DNA from: a virus
Virus record (IMG/VR): IMGVR_UViG_3300022752_004079
Location: 1-64,000 of that record
Reading direction: 5' to 3' (one strand)
Length of the DNA: 64,000 nucleotides
This document shows positions 22,887-31,182 of this stretch, piece by piece. The notes under the pieces are model-generated. The model saw only the letters and a list, made by a program, of their open reading frames with translations. It was not told the DNA's origin and ran no database searches. A program made the position numbers and the translations under genes. The stretch's first letter is position 1. Every line of letters begins with the position of its first letter.

Positions 22887-23549
22887 TCACAACGTAGGAA
22901 TCAATTTGTATGATTTTCGTCCAAATATTAACATGGATCTAAAATCGGCTTGTTGAAATGCATCCAATGAATATTTTGATAACATGTTGAATCGTTTGAT
23001 AACTGATAGTGTTTCTTGCCAATTGATATGTTGAAGCACCGTTTCTACATAATCAATATCAATTAACATATCTGATACGTCTCTATAGTCCCATTCAATA
23101 TGAACAACGGGCCGCACCTTATTTTCAAAAATATAATCAATACATAAATCTAAACCACATTTGAATTCAGCAGTTAAAATTCTTAATAGTTCAGGACGTT
23201 GAATTGCATATGTTTTTATTTGTTCTGCAGCTTCTCCCGATACTGGATATCTAAAAACAAACTGACTATGATCTAATATCAATTCTGAATTGTTGTGTTG
23301 CATAAGCCATGGTTGAATTATTGCATGAGCTCCATTTGCAGCATCTCCATCTTTATACCAGGTAGTATCATGTTCTAATACAACGTTGTTATGGCGATAA
23401 TATGCTTGTTCAATTTCGTTTAAATCAAAACCTTCATGATCAACATGACACGTATAATTTAGTAATACATGTTCTGCGACGTCATCTGGCAATGGTTTTG
23501 AAATTGTAATATCATGATAAATAGGCTTTGATACATTATAACTTAACAT
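22887..23549 (-). CDS. Hypothetical protein (220 aa), no leader
   Basis: 220 residues, starting MLSYNVSKPIYHDITISKPL. Mixed alpha/beta, no membrane segment, no recognised motif. Unlike its neighbours it has no LxE leader. TAATG overlap with the gene downstream of it in coordinate order (23549). Function unknown. Confidence 0.6.
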   Translation of the reverse strand: MLSYNVSKPIYHDITISKPLPDDVAEHVLLNYTCHVDHEGFDLNEIEQAYYRHNNVVLEHDTTWYKDGDAANGAHAIIQPWLMQHNNSELILDHSQFVFRYPVSGEAAEQIKTYAIQRPELLRILTAEFKCGLDLCIDYIFENKVRPVVHIEWDYRDVSDMLIDIDYVETVLQHINWQETLSVIKRFNMLSKYSLDAFQQADFRSMLIFGRKSYKLIPTL

Positions 23550-23947
23550 TACATCATGTTTTTTATTATGTTTGCAAAATTTGTTTTTGAATTATTAAAA
23601 TCTGAATCGGCATCATCAAATAGTTTGGTTTCATATGAATTTTTTGTTTTTTTAATCAAACAAACCGTTGCATCAAACTGTTCCAGCCCATTTAACAAAT
23701 AAACGATGCCAAAATATGCATATGAATCGCAAACTTTTGCAATGAATTCTGCTTTTGAAAATATCAATTTTAATGTACCCAAATCTTCTATAGGTGCACT
23801 AAAAACATGTTCTTTTCGTTTTAATCCTAAATATGTAAACTTAGGAGATATTTTCATTTGTTTTGAAAATTCTTTAAAAAATGGTTTAGCTAATTGTTTT
23901 GGATCAACAACATCATTTTCATTTAATATATTTTTCAATTTCATCAT
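23549..23947 (-). CDS. Hypothetical protein with LxE leader (132 aa)
   Basis: 131 or 132 residues (two ATGs at 23947 and 23944); begins MKLKNILNE after the extra Met. LNE is at residues 7-9 from the second Met. The rest is alpha/beta with an Asp/Asn-rich end (DDADSDFNNSKTN). No recognised domain. Likely part of the packaged-protein cassette. Confidence 0.65.
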   Translation of the reverse strand: MMKLKNILNENDVVDPKQLAKPFFKEFSKQMKISPKFTYLGLKRKEHVFSAPIEDLGTLKLIFSKAEFIAKVCDSYAYFGIVYLLNGLEQFDATVCLIKKTKNSYETKLFDDADSDFNNSKTNFANIIKNMM

Positions 23948-24363
23948 TTTGTTAAATCTTTGTCATCTAATGCTCCCCCAGTTACCCAAGCAGTACATGA
24001 TCTAGATCCAGCACATTTAAAATGTAAAAAATTACAATATCCTAAATCTGCTTTTTCTATGGTAGCCATGGCATCAATATTTTTTTCATTACCACGTATG
24101 CCATTTTCCATACAAACCCGCATCTTATCTGAAACATCAAATGCGGCACAATTACCACAGTGCATTGTTTTAGCAGTGGATTCATCAATTTTCCAACGCT
24201 TAGCTGCATCTTTCCAGTATTGTCCTGGTTTATCTGGGTTTGCGGGGCCGTAATAATATTCATCTATTGCACGTTGACGATTTTTAAGATTAATATGAAT
24301 ATCCTGAGTTGCAATAGGGCATCCGGTTTTAGCTTCAATCAATATATGTTTAAGCTTTTGCAT
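23944..24363 (-). CDS. Cys-rich conserved phage protein with LxE leader
   Basis: 139 residues. Starts MQKLKHILIE (LIE at 8-10). The body has CPIATQDIHINLKNRQ, CGNCAAFDVSDKM, YCNFLHFKCAGSRSCTAW: a conserved pattern in large phages with about six to eight Cys, probably a metal or Fe-S site. I recognise the pattern but not a known function. Overlaps its downstream neighbour by a few bases. Confidence 0.75.
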   Translation of the reverse strand: MQKLKHILIEAKTGCPIATQDIHINLKNRQRAIDEYYYGPANPDKPGQYWKDAAKRWKIDESTAKTMHCGNCAAFDVSDKMRVCMENGIRGNEKNIDAMATIEKADLGYCNFLHFKCAGSRSCTAWVTGGALDDKDLTK

Positions 24364-24839
24364 TATTTTCGATGTTTTGCTATTTCAACTGCTGCCAATT
24401 GTTTAAGTGCCGCACGTTTAGATTTAGGATGTTTAGATAATCTTCGACCCGATTCGGTAGTAGCAAAATAACCAGATTCTGTTTTTTCAATTCGTTCTGG
24501 CATCATTTGTTTGAGTTGATTTTTAAATCCAACTGGAACAAATTGTGGTTGTGATGTATCTCCTGAAAATCCTGGTTGTGATGTGTCATCTTGCATTTCA
24601 TTCATCATGAAATCTCCAACTTCTTGGATATCATCTTTTGAAGTTGCAATGTGATCTGCAGCCCAATCATGCCCATTGTTCAATATTTCTTGTACGCGAT
24701 GTGGATCCATTTGCAACATGGCATCTACATATTTTTTGATAGTTTTCAAATTACCAAAAAACATGTAATGATTGTTGTTGTCAGCACACGAATCTTTAGC
24801 GCCGCCGCAGCCACAACCACATTCGTTAAGTCGTTTCAT
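24363..24839 (-). CDS. Hypothetical protein with LxE leader, Cys/Gly-rich start
   Basis: Start placed at ATG 24839 (MKRLNECGCGCGG); the frame upstream would begin at TTG. LNE at residues 4-6, followed by CGCGCGGAKDSC, a possible metal or Fe-S cluster motif. Middle acidic, with a short TSQP repeat (GDTSQPGF / GDTSQPQF). The C-terminus is basic and helical. Function unknown. Confidence 0.65.
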   Translation of the reverse strand: MKRLNECGCGCGGAKDSCADNNNHYMFFGNLKTIKKYVDAMLQMDPHRVQEILNNGHDWAADHIATSKDDIQEVGDFMMNEMQDDTSQPGFSGDTSQPQFVPVGFKNQLKQMMPERIEKTESGYFATTESGRRLSKHPKSKRAALKQLAAVEIAKHRK

Positions 24840-24840
24840 G

Positions 24841-25008
24841 TTAAGCCTTTGCAATAACAGACCATATGGTTCCGGTTAATGTAACAACGCCGCCGATAAT
24901 TTCTGTTACAGCCGTTTCGTCAATCAATCCTTTAGTTACTAGTATACCACCTACAAATGTTAAAGTGTGACGAATAATACCAAGTACTTGTTCTCGTGTT
25001 AATTTCAT
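24841..25008 (-). CDS. Holin-like small membrane protein (55 aa)
   Basis: 55 residues from ATG 25008 (MKLTREQVLGIIRHTLTFVG); AAAAAGGA lies about 8 nt upstream. Two hydrophobic stretches (about 8-25 and 36-52). The pattern (EQVLGIIRHTLTFVGGILVT, TGTIWSVIAKA) resembles a family of putative phage holins. Lysis genes lie about 5 kb downstream in the reading direction, so a role in lysis is plausible, not proven. Confidence 0.6.
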   Translation of the reverse strand: MKLTREQVLGIIRHTLTFVGGILVTKGLIDETAVTEIIGGVVTLTGTIWSVIAKA

Positions 25009-25022
25009 TGTTTTCCTTTTTA

Positions 25023-25030
25023 TATAAATA
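25023..25030 (-). promoter_or_regulatory. Motif B upstream of holin-like gene
   Basis: Coding strand TGATATTTATATAAAAAGGA, 15 nt before the ATG at 25008; the motif is followed directly by the AAAAGGA ribosome-binding site. Confidence 0.45.
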
Positions 25031-25043
25031 TCATTAATATATA

Positions 25044-26321
25044 TTATGCAATTGGTATTGAAACCCAATTGGCTCCATCATATAAATAAAGTTTTCCGCC
25101 ATCAAAATCTACATATATTGATCCTTTAACTGGATATGTAGGTTGATATATAGGTAATACAAAAGTTCCCCGGGCCGTCGTTTTACCCAATTCATTTAAA
25201 TCCATAACAAAATTTGAATTTGCATAAACATTTCCATCGATGGATCCGGTTGCGTATAAAGAAGATGATGCATAAATTGATCCGGAAATAGTTGTTGCAG
25301 ATATAGTATTAGTACTAGGATTCATAGTAATATTTGTGGTCGATTTCAATGCTTCGGGTATTGTTGTTGCATTTGCAGAATCCACAATCACCGGATAATA
25401 TGTTGCATTGGTGGTAACTCGAGCAACCTCTGCTTGTTGAGCCGTAGTTGTATATGAAGCCGTTCCCATTAAAGATGCTGTTACTCCAGCGGTAATATTT
25501 AATGAACCCGTAATACCCATGGACCCGGTAATTTGTGCACTACCTGTAAAGGGAAATCCCGTTCCCGTTCCACCGCCGGCGTTTAAAGCATATGATGCTG
25601 TTGTAGCAAATGATGAACTCAATGCTGTGATTGCTCTAGATGCCGTTACTGCAAATGAAGCCGTTGTGGCATATGATGAACTTACTGCTTGTAAAACATA
25701 TGATGCTGTTGTAGCAAATGATGCCGTACCTTGCAACGAAGCCGTAACACCTGCTGTTACTTGCAATGATCCGGTGATTTGTAAATTATTTGTTGTTGCA
25801 TACGCAGATCCAGTTGCAGCAAAAATTCCTCCTCCACCGCCTGTTGCATTAAGAGCATATGATGCTGTTGTAGCAAATGAACTAGATAATGCTTGAGACG
25901 CAAATGAAGCCGTACCTTGCAATGAACCAGTAAATGATGTTGCAACAATGCGACTTGTGGTAGAAATACCATTTTGGTTGAAGCTAGAAGAAATAACACC
26001 GCCATAGTGTCGTATCACGGTATTAAAATTTTCATCCGCCGAATTGAATTGCATATTATCTGCAGTTAAACCAATTCCATAATTAGTGCCGTTATCGATG
26101 TTGATGCCAGTTGTTGTAACCGCACCGCCTATATTAATAGCACCCGTAGTTGATATGGTTGATACAGTAACGGGGCCGCCCGTCAATGACCCACTAAATG
26201 ATCCTGATGCAACCACCGTTGTTGTTGTGCTAGTTCCATCCAATGCATCAATAATATTTGTTACGTGTGATGGTTGTATTGTTCCACCTCCGGTAATTCC
26301 GGTTCTACTTATTGTTGGCAT
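25044..26321 (-). CDS. Tail-fibre-like repeat protein
   Basis: 425 residues, starting MPTISRTGITGGG. Rich in Ser, Thr, Ala and Gly with a strongly repeated GTASFATTASYAL pattern and GSL..ITGS units over about residues 130-290, a beta-repetitive architecture typical of tail fibres or other virion appendages. The C-terminal end (KGSIYVDFDGGKLYLYDGAN) looks like a compact tip. No chaperone or enzyme domain seen. The ATG has AAGGATG a few bases upstream. Confidence 0.8.
   Translation of the reverse strand: MPTISRTGITGGGTIQPSHVTNIIDALDGTSTTTTVVASGSFSGSLTGGPVTVSTISTTGAINIGGAVTTTGINIDNGTNYGIGLTADNMQFNSADENFNTVIRHYGGVISSSFNQNGISTTSRIVATSFTGSLQGTASFASQALSSSFATTASYALNATGGGGGIFAATGSAYATTNNLQITGSLQVTAGVTASLQGTASFATTASYVLQAVSSSYATTASFAVTASRAITALSSSFATTASYALNAGGGTGTGFPFTGSAQITGSMGITGSLNITAGVTASLMGTASYTTTAQQAEVARVTTNATYYPVIVDSANATTIPEALKSTTNITMNPSTNTISATTISGSIYASSSLYATGSIDGNVYANSNFVMDLNELGKTTARGTFVLPIYQPTYPVKGSIYVDFDGGKLYLYDGANWVSIPIA
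25560..25930 (-). repeat. Internal repeats of tail-fibre-like gene
   Basis: The coding repeat for GTASFATTASYAL and close variants (plus-strand gcatatgatgctgttgtagc and similar) recurs at about 25587, 25690 and 25855, with shorter variants between. It is in frame and encodes protein repeats, so it is not a regulatory array. Confidence 0.7.
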
Positions 26322-26514
26322 TTACATCCTTGTTTTGTTTTTTATATCTTGACCAATTTTTTGTTTTTTCATTGAGCCATTCTTGGCGTTCATCACAGCC
26401 ACAATCTTCATCTAAAAGTTGTGCAATGCGCTTTGCTAATTTATCTAAACCAGTTGCACTAGTAATGCGTTTAATGTCATCACCCAATCCTTTACTTTGC
26501 ATATTTGCTCCCAT
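26305..26514 (-). CDS. Conserved small phage protein, CGCDER motif (69 aa)
   Basis: 69 residues. Has SKGLGDDIKRITSATGLDKL and DEDCGCDERQEWLN, a short pattern I associate with conserved phage proteins next to virion genes. Two Cys in CGC could bind metal. Overlaps the tail-fibre-like start and the next gene. Function unknown. Confidence 0.65.
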   Translation of the reverse strand: MGANMQSKGLGDDIKRITSATGLDKLAKRIAQLLDEDCGCDERQEWLNEKTKNWSRYKKQNKDVNANNK

Positions 26515-27532
26515 TTTGTATCTTATTTAATAATTGTATCATAAACGTCTGCCACTGCGCAGTATGTGGAATTTCAAATACGCGTTTTCCTGGATATGTA
26601 TATTCTTGTTCTGGGTGCATCAATTGCATATGTCCCGTATCATCAATCCCTAATACTTTGAATGGCACATTGCGCATTGTTATCCGGCGGCTTGGAATCA
26701 TGGTGCATCGACCTGGGTGACTCCATTGCCCCATTGGATCTTTAACACCATTTGTTTGTTGTATGATATTATCCCAATCGGTTTCGGATAGTATTTTTTG
26801 TTTGGTTACGTGTCGTGCTAATGACTCCACAACTGAATCGTCTATTATCATGTTACCCATATTCAAACGTTGCAACATTTCTTTTAATCTATCAAGCAAT
26901 CCTTTGTTTCGCAAATACTTAAATGCTAAATTTTCTACGGAATATTCTCCCGCAGTATCTAATCCCGATTGTCGTAATTTGCGTAATTTAACAAGTATGC
27001 GACCAATTTTCATTTCAGCATTTGGATCAGATTCTGATATTTTATTTATTTCATATTCATATGGTGCAGCTTTTTGTTGAATCAAATCATCATCAATTGA
27101 AACAATATCTGCTGAAGGTTTGCGTATCCATTTATTTTTCATTACAGAAAATACGCCAACCGAAGCATGCAAATTTTCATTTACGTCTTGTGCATACAAT
27201 TCGATGTTCATGCCTTTAAATGTTAACGGATATTTTGAATTCCAAACGCTTTTTTTGGCTTGTAGGTACTTTTCAACTAAATATAAATTGCTGCCAACAT
27301 TCAAATAGTTTATTACAACATGCAAATCTATGTCACTATGTTCCGTCCAATTGTAATTTGCATTGCTTCCAATCAAAATAACATCTAAAATAGGTGCATC
27401 AATTTCTAAAAAATCATGAAACTTTGTAGCAATTTTCAAAAACCCATTGCGAAGCTTCTTAGACAAACAATGATCTGCAGTCCAAAGTTTTGTGTTGAGT
27501 TGATGCTGCGTTTCATATTCTAAAAGTTTCAT
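26492..27532 (-). CDS. Nucleotidyltransferase-fold protein with LxE leader
   Basis: 346 residues. Begins MKLLEYE (LLE at 3-5). The core DVILIGSNANYNWTEHSDID matches the NTase fold: GS motif, then D-x-D in SDIDLHVV. The third acidic residue may be in IELYAQDV. NTase-fold enzymes transfer nucleotides to small molecules, RNA or proteins, as in MenT or HEPN/MNT toxins. The final part (about 250 on) is different. If packaged and injected, it could modify host targets. Substrate unknown. Confidence 0.75.
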   Translation of the reverse strand: MKLLEYETQHQLNTKLWTADHCLSKKLRNGFLKIATKFHDFLEIDAPILDVILIGSNANYNWTEHSDIDLHVVINYLNVGSNLYLVEKYLQAKKSVWNSKYPLTFKGMNIELYAQDVNENLHASVGVFSVMKNKWIRKPSADIVSIDDDLIQQKAAPYEYEINKISESDPNAEMKIGRILVKLRKLRQSGLDTAGEYSVENLAFKYLRNKGLLDRLKEMLQRLNMGNMIIDDSVVESLARHVTKQKILSETDWDNIIQQTNGVKDPMGQWSHPGRCTMIPSRRITMRNVPFKVLGIDDTGHMQLMHPEQEYTYPGKRVFEIPHTAQWQTFMIQLLNKIQNGSKYAK

Positions 27533-29383
27533 TTAAAACCGCCGTTTAAAGTTTTGCTTTTGTATTGTTTCTTCTTCTTCTTGATTTTGTAAACGAGGAT
27601 CATCTGAATCAACTACTTTATAATCTTTTGGAACATATGGTTTTTCATTGCCCAATGTTTGTCGAGCAATTCCTCCTATTATAGGTATTTGTACTACTTT
27701 TTTTACAACACCGCCTGCCTTGTTTCGTATCTTGTCAATTGGTTCGCCGATTTGGGTGTTTTTGGTTGCATCCAATGTAGCTTTAAGTAATGGATAAAAC
27801 AATCCATTAACATCATCTCGTTCACTCACACCCAATTCAATTTTTGCATCTTCGCCCATATCTTGAATTTCATTCCATATAACATCTACATTTTTGTTAA
27901 AATTAAAATCTGCCGGTTGAAATTTATACATTTCTTTACTAAATAATGTAGGTAAATTTGATGTGGCGCTACTACGATACATGTTATATAATATATTATC
28001 ATTTTTCATTGCAAAATTTCCAATTGTACTGCCAATTTCATCATATAATCCAGTTAAATTTGGTTGATTTTTAATATAATCAAACATTTTAATATATGCT
28101 TCTGAATCAGTGCCTACGCTTCCGAGATTTTGATACATTCTATTAGCATCGGCCGGACTCATTCTTGTGGTTATTGTTGTCATTATGTCTTGTTTTAATC
28201 GTTCAGCCGCTTTTGCATTAGGTGTAGTTGACAATATTGATGCTAAACGTTTAGGATCATTTTTTAATCTTCGAATAAATCTAGCATCTAAAGCTTTAGA
28301 TAATGCTTCTATTTTTTTCTTTGGAAATATATTGAATTTTTCTATTCTTTTACGTAATCCGCGAAACATTCCTTTTTCAATGTTTGATGTAGTTTTAAAT
28401 GCCATTTTACCTGCATCAACTGCAACTCCGGTACTTTTTGCAGCAGATAATACATCATCAATTGATCTACCATTTGCTTTGCAAAAATTTTCAAATTGTT
28501 CTAAAGTTTCACCAGCTTGTTTAGAATTTAAACCAGGTATTCCGCTTCTAGATAAAAATCCTCGAAATCCAGCAACGTCATCTCCAAATTTTCCTAAGCC
28601 TTCGGAAATTAATTTTAATTGTTCCGGTGAAATTTTTTCACTGTTTTTAAGTAATAACCAAATTTCGTCAGCTGATTTAGTACCAGCCCATACATCACCA
28701 ATTGCCCGAGCAACCCACTTAAATGGTTTGAATGCTGTTTTCAAAGCCAAAGCAGCTGCGCTACCTATTATAGGAATAATAGCAATGCATGATAAGAATC
28801 CATCCAAATATTTTCCTCGAGCAAAATATATTATAGCATTTAAAATATCAATAAAATCTCCAATTACTGGAATCCATCCGGCAAAATCCAATATCGTTTG
28901 TATAGTATCTATTACATCATTCCCCGAATCTGCCTCAACTGTTTCTATATTAAATGTTGCAACCGATTTGTTTATTCCATTTTCTAAAAATTTATTGTTA
29001 GAACTTGTTATTGTTCCAGCTACTTTATCGGAATTTGCAGAATCTAATAATTCTATTTCATCGGAACTATTAATTTTTACGTTTAACTTTTTTGATTCAT
29101 TTCCAGAATATACGGTTCCACTATGATAAAACATAAGTCTATCTCGAACACCATCTGGAGTTTGTATAATTAGTTCATAATGAGCTGGAGATTTGTCTGG
29201 ATCCATCATTGATCCAGGAAATGGTAAAGCTCCTAGTTCAATAAGTTTGTCTTCAACTTTTGCTAATTCTCCGGACCAACTTTGTTTTGGTTGCCATTTT
29301 GTATCTAATACATTACTTTTAGTTAATAAATCTTCACGTAATAGTTTTTCAATTAAAATTCTTTTTTTAGAAACATTTTTCAT
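27533..29383 (-). CDS. Large protein with membrane hairpin and two LxE motifs
   Basis: 616 residues. Begins MKNVSKKRILIEKLLRE, with LIE (10-12) and LRE (15-17). After an N-terminal domain, residues about 165-235 have a long hydrophobic hairpin (GWIPVIGDFIDILNAIIYFA, IAIIPIIGSAAALALK) like those in pretoxin or ejection proteins. Later parts are helical and basic. It could form part of a channel for DNA or protein delivery. No toxin domain is evident. Motif B and an AAGGA site precede it. Confidence 0.7.
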   Translation of the reverse strand: MKNVSKKRILIEKLLREDLLTKSNVLDTKWQPKQSWSGELAKVEDKLIELGALPFPGSMMDPDKSPAHYELIIQTPDGVRDRLMFYHSGTVYSGNESKKLNVKINSSDEIELLDSANSDKVAGTITSSNNKFLENGINKSVATFNIETVEADSGNDVIDTIQTILDFAGWIPVIGDFIDILNAIIYFARGKYLDGFLSCIAIIPIIGSAAALALKTAFKPFKWVARAIGDVWAGTKSADEIWLLLKNSEKISPEQLKLISEGLGKFGDDVAGFRGFLSRSGIPGLNSKQAGETLEQFENFCKANGRSIDDVLSAAKSTGVAVDAGKMAFKTTSNIEKGMFRGLRKRIEKFNIFPKKKIEALSKALDARFIRRLKNDPKRLASILSTTPNAKAAERLKQDIMTTITTRMSPADANRMYQNLGSVGTDSEAYIKMFDYIKNQPNLTGLYDEIGSTIGNFAMKNDNILYNMYRSSATSNLPTLFSKEMYKFQPADFNFNKNVDVIWNEIQDMGEDAKIELGVSERDDVNGLFYPLLKATLDATKNTQIGEPIDKIRNKAGGVVKKVVQIPIIGGIARQTLGNEKPYVPKDYKVVDSDDPRLQNQEEEETIQKQNFKRRF

Positions 29384-29402
29384 GTATTTCCTTCTAGTTT
29401 AA

Positions 29403-29410
29403 TATAAATA
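29403..29410 (-). promoter_or_regulatory. Motif B upstream of membrane-hairpin gene
   Basis: Coding strand ATATTTATATTAAACTAGAA, about 20 nt before the ATG at 29383, with GAAGGAAA in between. Confidence 0.45.
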
Positions 29411-29413
29411 TAT

Positions 29414-29761
29414 TTATTTCCAAAATAATTGAATTACTAATAATAAAAATGCTAATATCAAAGATATAGCAGTTTTCGCCGTAATTATTTCTCCTTTGAA
29501 TACGTATGTCATAATAGTAAATACAATTATTCCCGAAACAAATGAAGTGAATCTACCAGGCCAAAATTGACCGCCATACCCGGAAACTGCATAACGAGTT
29601 GCTTCCATGAATGCCCATGTTATCGGAACACCTAATAACATCAACGCAAATTTGTATGTTTTAGCCCAATTCCATAATAAAGGACCATTTGTTTGTATCC
29701 AAACAATAGATTGCCCAATAAAAAATATTAAAAATGATATTACAATATGTTTATAATTCAT
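29414..29761 (-). CDS. Membrane protein with four TM segments
   Basis: 115 residues from ATG 29761, which overlaps the endolysin stop (TAATG). Hydrophobic segments at about 5-22, 32-52, 62-90 and 98-113. Its place directly after the endolysin suggests a lysis-related or holin/antiholin role, but no family is recognised. Confidence 0.55.
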   Translation of the reverse strand: MNYKHIVISFLIFFIGQSIVWIQTNGPLLWNWAKTYKFALMLLGVPITWAFMEATRYAVSGYGGQFWPGRFTSFVSGIIVFTIMTYVFKGEIITAKTAISLILAFLLLVIQLFWK

Positions 29762-30438
29762 TACAATGATTTTAACATTGCAATCATGCGAGGACAAGGA
29801 TGTATATCTGATTTATCTTTACGATATGAATTATGTGTATATACTCCGTTTTCTCCTTTCAATGCACGAGTTGATACTGTCCACATATCATCTTCGTGAT
29901 ATGTTAAATTGATACCATATATATCTTGCCAATACAATAAAAGATTTTTTACTGATTCAATTTGTGCATCTGTGTAACGATGATAATATGTATGTCCTTT
30001 ATACGGAGTTTCTAATTTTGTTACTTGATCTGCTGCAACTTCTCGGTCTACATAGTTATAAAATTTATCACCACGTTTTTCCAATGGCCCCCAACTACAA
30101 ATTTCAATACCAATTGCATGTTTATCAATTGCAATTTGTGGCAATCCTTTTGATTTAAATACTTCTGTTTTGATTCCTAAATGATATGCCCAATGTTTAG
30201 ATGAAAATGCTTGACAAATTTCTCCATCATATGTATCTTTTGATTGACCTTTTCCAGAAATAACAACGCAAGTTGCAATTCGTCCTCTATCATCATTAGC
30301 CCACATTTTGATTGTTCCTGGAGCAGATGAACTACCTGCAGTATGGTGCAATACAATTTGTCGTTTTTCCGTTACTTCTTTAATATATTGCGTTTCTGGT
30401 AACGTGACTTGTTTAATTTTTGATACGTCTAAACTCAT
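29761..30438 (-). CDS. N-acetylmuramoyl-L-alanine amidase (endolysin)
   Basis: 225 residues. Amidase_2/PGRP-type domain: QIVLHHTAGS (first zinc His), KHWAYHLG (second His region), AIGIEICSWG, and a C-terminal part with NSYRKDKSDIHPCPR (third ligand His and Cys). It would cleave the amide bond between MurNAc and L-Ala in peptidoglycan at the end of infection. No signal peptide is evident, so release needs a holin; candidates lie directly upstream (30456-31182). Confidence 0.92.
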   Translation of the reverse strand: MSLDVSKIKQVTLPETQYIKEVTEKRQIVLHHTAGSSSAPGTIKMWANDDRGRIATCVVISGKGQSKDTYDGEICQAFSSKHWAYHLGIKTEVFKSKGLPQIAIDKHAIGIEICSWGPLEKRGDKFYNYVDREVAADQVTKLETPYKGHTYYHRYTDAQIESVKNLLLYWQDIYGINLTYHEDDMWTVSTRALKGENGVYTHNSYRKDKSDIHPCPRMIAMLKSL

Positions 30439-30455
30439 AACTTAATCCTTTTTTA

Positions 30456-30905
30456 TTAATTTTTTCTTGTACCTTTATGTAGGTCAATTTTATCTAAAAT
30501 TTCTACTAATAATTTACCTTCAATAAATCCGGCCATCGATGCATTTTTCAATGCACTAACAATTTGAAAAAATATGAATGGAAAAATAATGGTTTCACTC
30601 AGCCACGATGTTCCTGGAAATCCTCGTTCTATAACTAATAGTGCCGTTAAAAATACAATCCAAACAATGGCAGTAATTAAAACTTTAATTGCTTTAAATG
30701 TTTTAAATCCTTCGCGACGTGTTCCAGCTATGATGCCAAATATACCATCCAATGCTACGGTTGCTACTATTGCTAAATATTGTTCTGCATTAGCCATTGT
30801 TAAATTAAATAAATACGTGCAAAGAAATGATACCGTTGTTGCTACAGACATCAATATTCCTGTTTTCATTCTACTCATACCTTTTTCATACAGTTGGTTC
30901 ATCAT
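30456..30905 (-). CDS. Phage holin (Phage_holin_4-like)
   Basis: Up to 149 residues; later ATGs at 30878 or 30869 (MKTGILMSVATTVSFL) are plausible and overlap the upstream stop less. Three hydrophobic stretches (about 18-36, 40-62, 75-95, with more at 100-115). The order and motifs (VALDGIFGIIAGTRREGFKT, IIFPFIFFQIVSALKNAS) fit the holin family that sits next to amidases in phages of Bacteroidota and Firmicutes. It would open the inner membrane for the endolysin. Confidence 0.75.
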   Translation of the reverse strand: MMNQLYEKGMSRMKTGILMSVATTVSFLCTYLFNLTMANAEQYLAIVATVALDGIFGIIAGTRREGFKTFKAIKVLITAIVWIVFLTALLVIERGFPGTSWLSETIIFPFIFFQIVSALKNASMAGFIEGKLLVEILDKIDLHKGTRKN

Positions 30906-31182
30906 CTTGTTTTTTTACATGATTTGAAAACTTGTCTACTACGGTTCCAAACATGGCAGCAATAACAATATATTCAATTGCATCAACTAAATATTCTGCA
31001 GGTGCAATAGATTTTGAATAAAGTGCGTTAACAAACATTATGATAAGCAAAGACACAAAACCAACAAATCCAATTACGCGTTTAGATGAAATATCACCTG
31101 AACGAGCATCTGATAACATGCGTTGAAAAAATGTTTTGTTTTTCTTCAATGTATTCCTTATGTTTGATAACAATTGTTTCAT
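30886..31182 (-). CDS. Small membrane protein of lysis region (98 aa)
   Basis: 98 residues. Basic, helical N-terminal 40 residues, then two hydrophobic segments (about 40-58 and 67-84) and a charged end (KKQDDEPTV). Conserved-looking SKRVIGFVGFVSLLI pattern. Overlaps the holin start by 20 nt. Could be a second holin or antiholin. Confidence 0.6.
   Translation of the reverse strand: MKQLLSNIRNTLKKNKTFFQRMLSDARSGDISSKRVIGFVGFVSLLIIMFVNALYSKSIAPAEYLVDAIEYIVIAAMFGTVVDKFSNHVKKQDDEPTV

Noticed and set aside
25560-25930. Repeats that might be a CRISPR array
   Set aside because: The repeats are in frame, encode GTASFATTASYAL units and vary by codon; there are no unique spacers of even length.
28167-29126. 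A 319-codon open frame on the plus strand
   Set aside because: It lies wholly opposite the 616-residue minus-strand gene, has no recognisable domain or good start context, and no other plus-strand gene is supported in the window.
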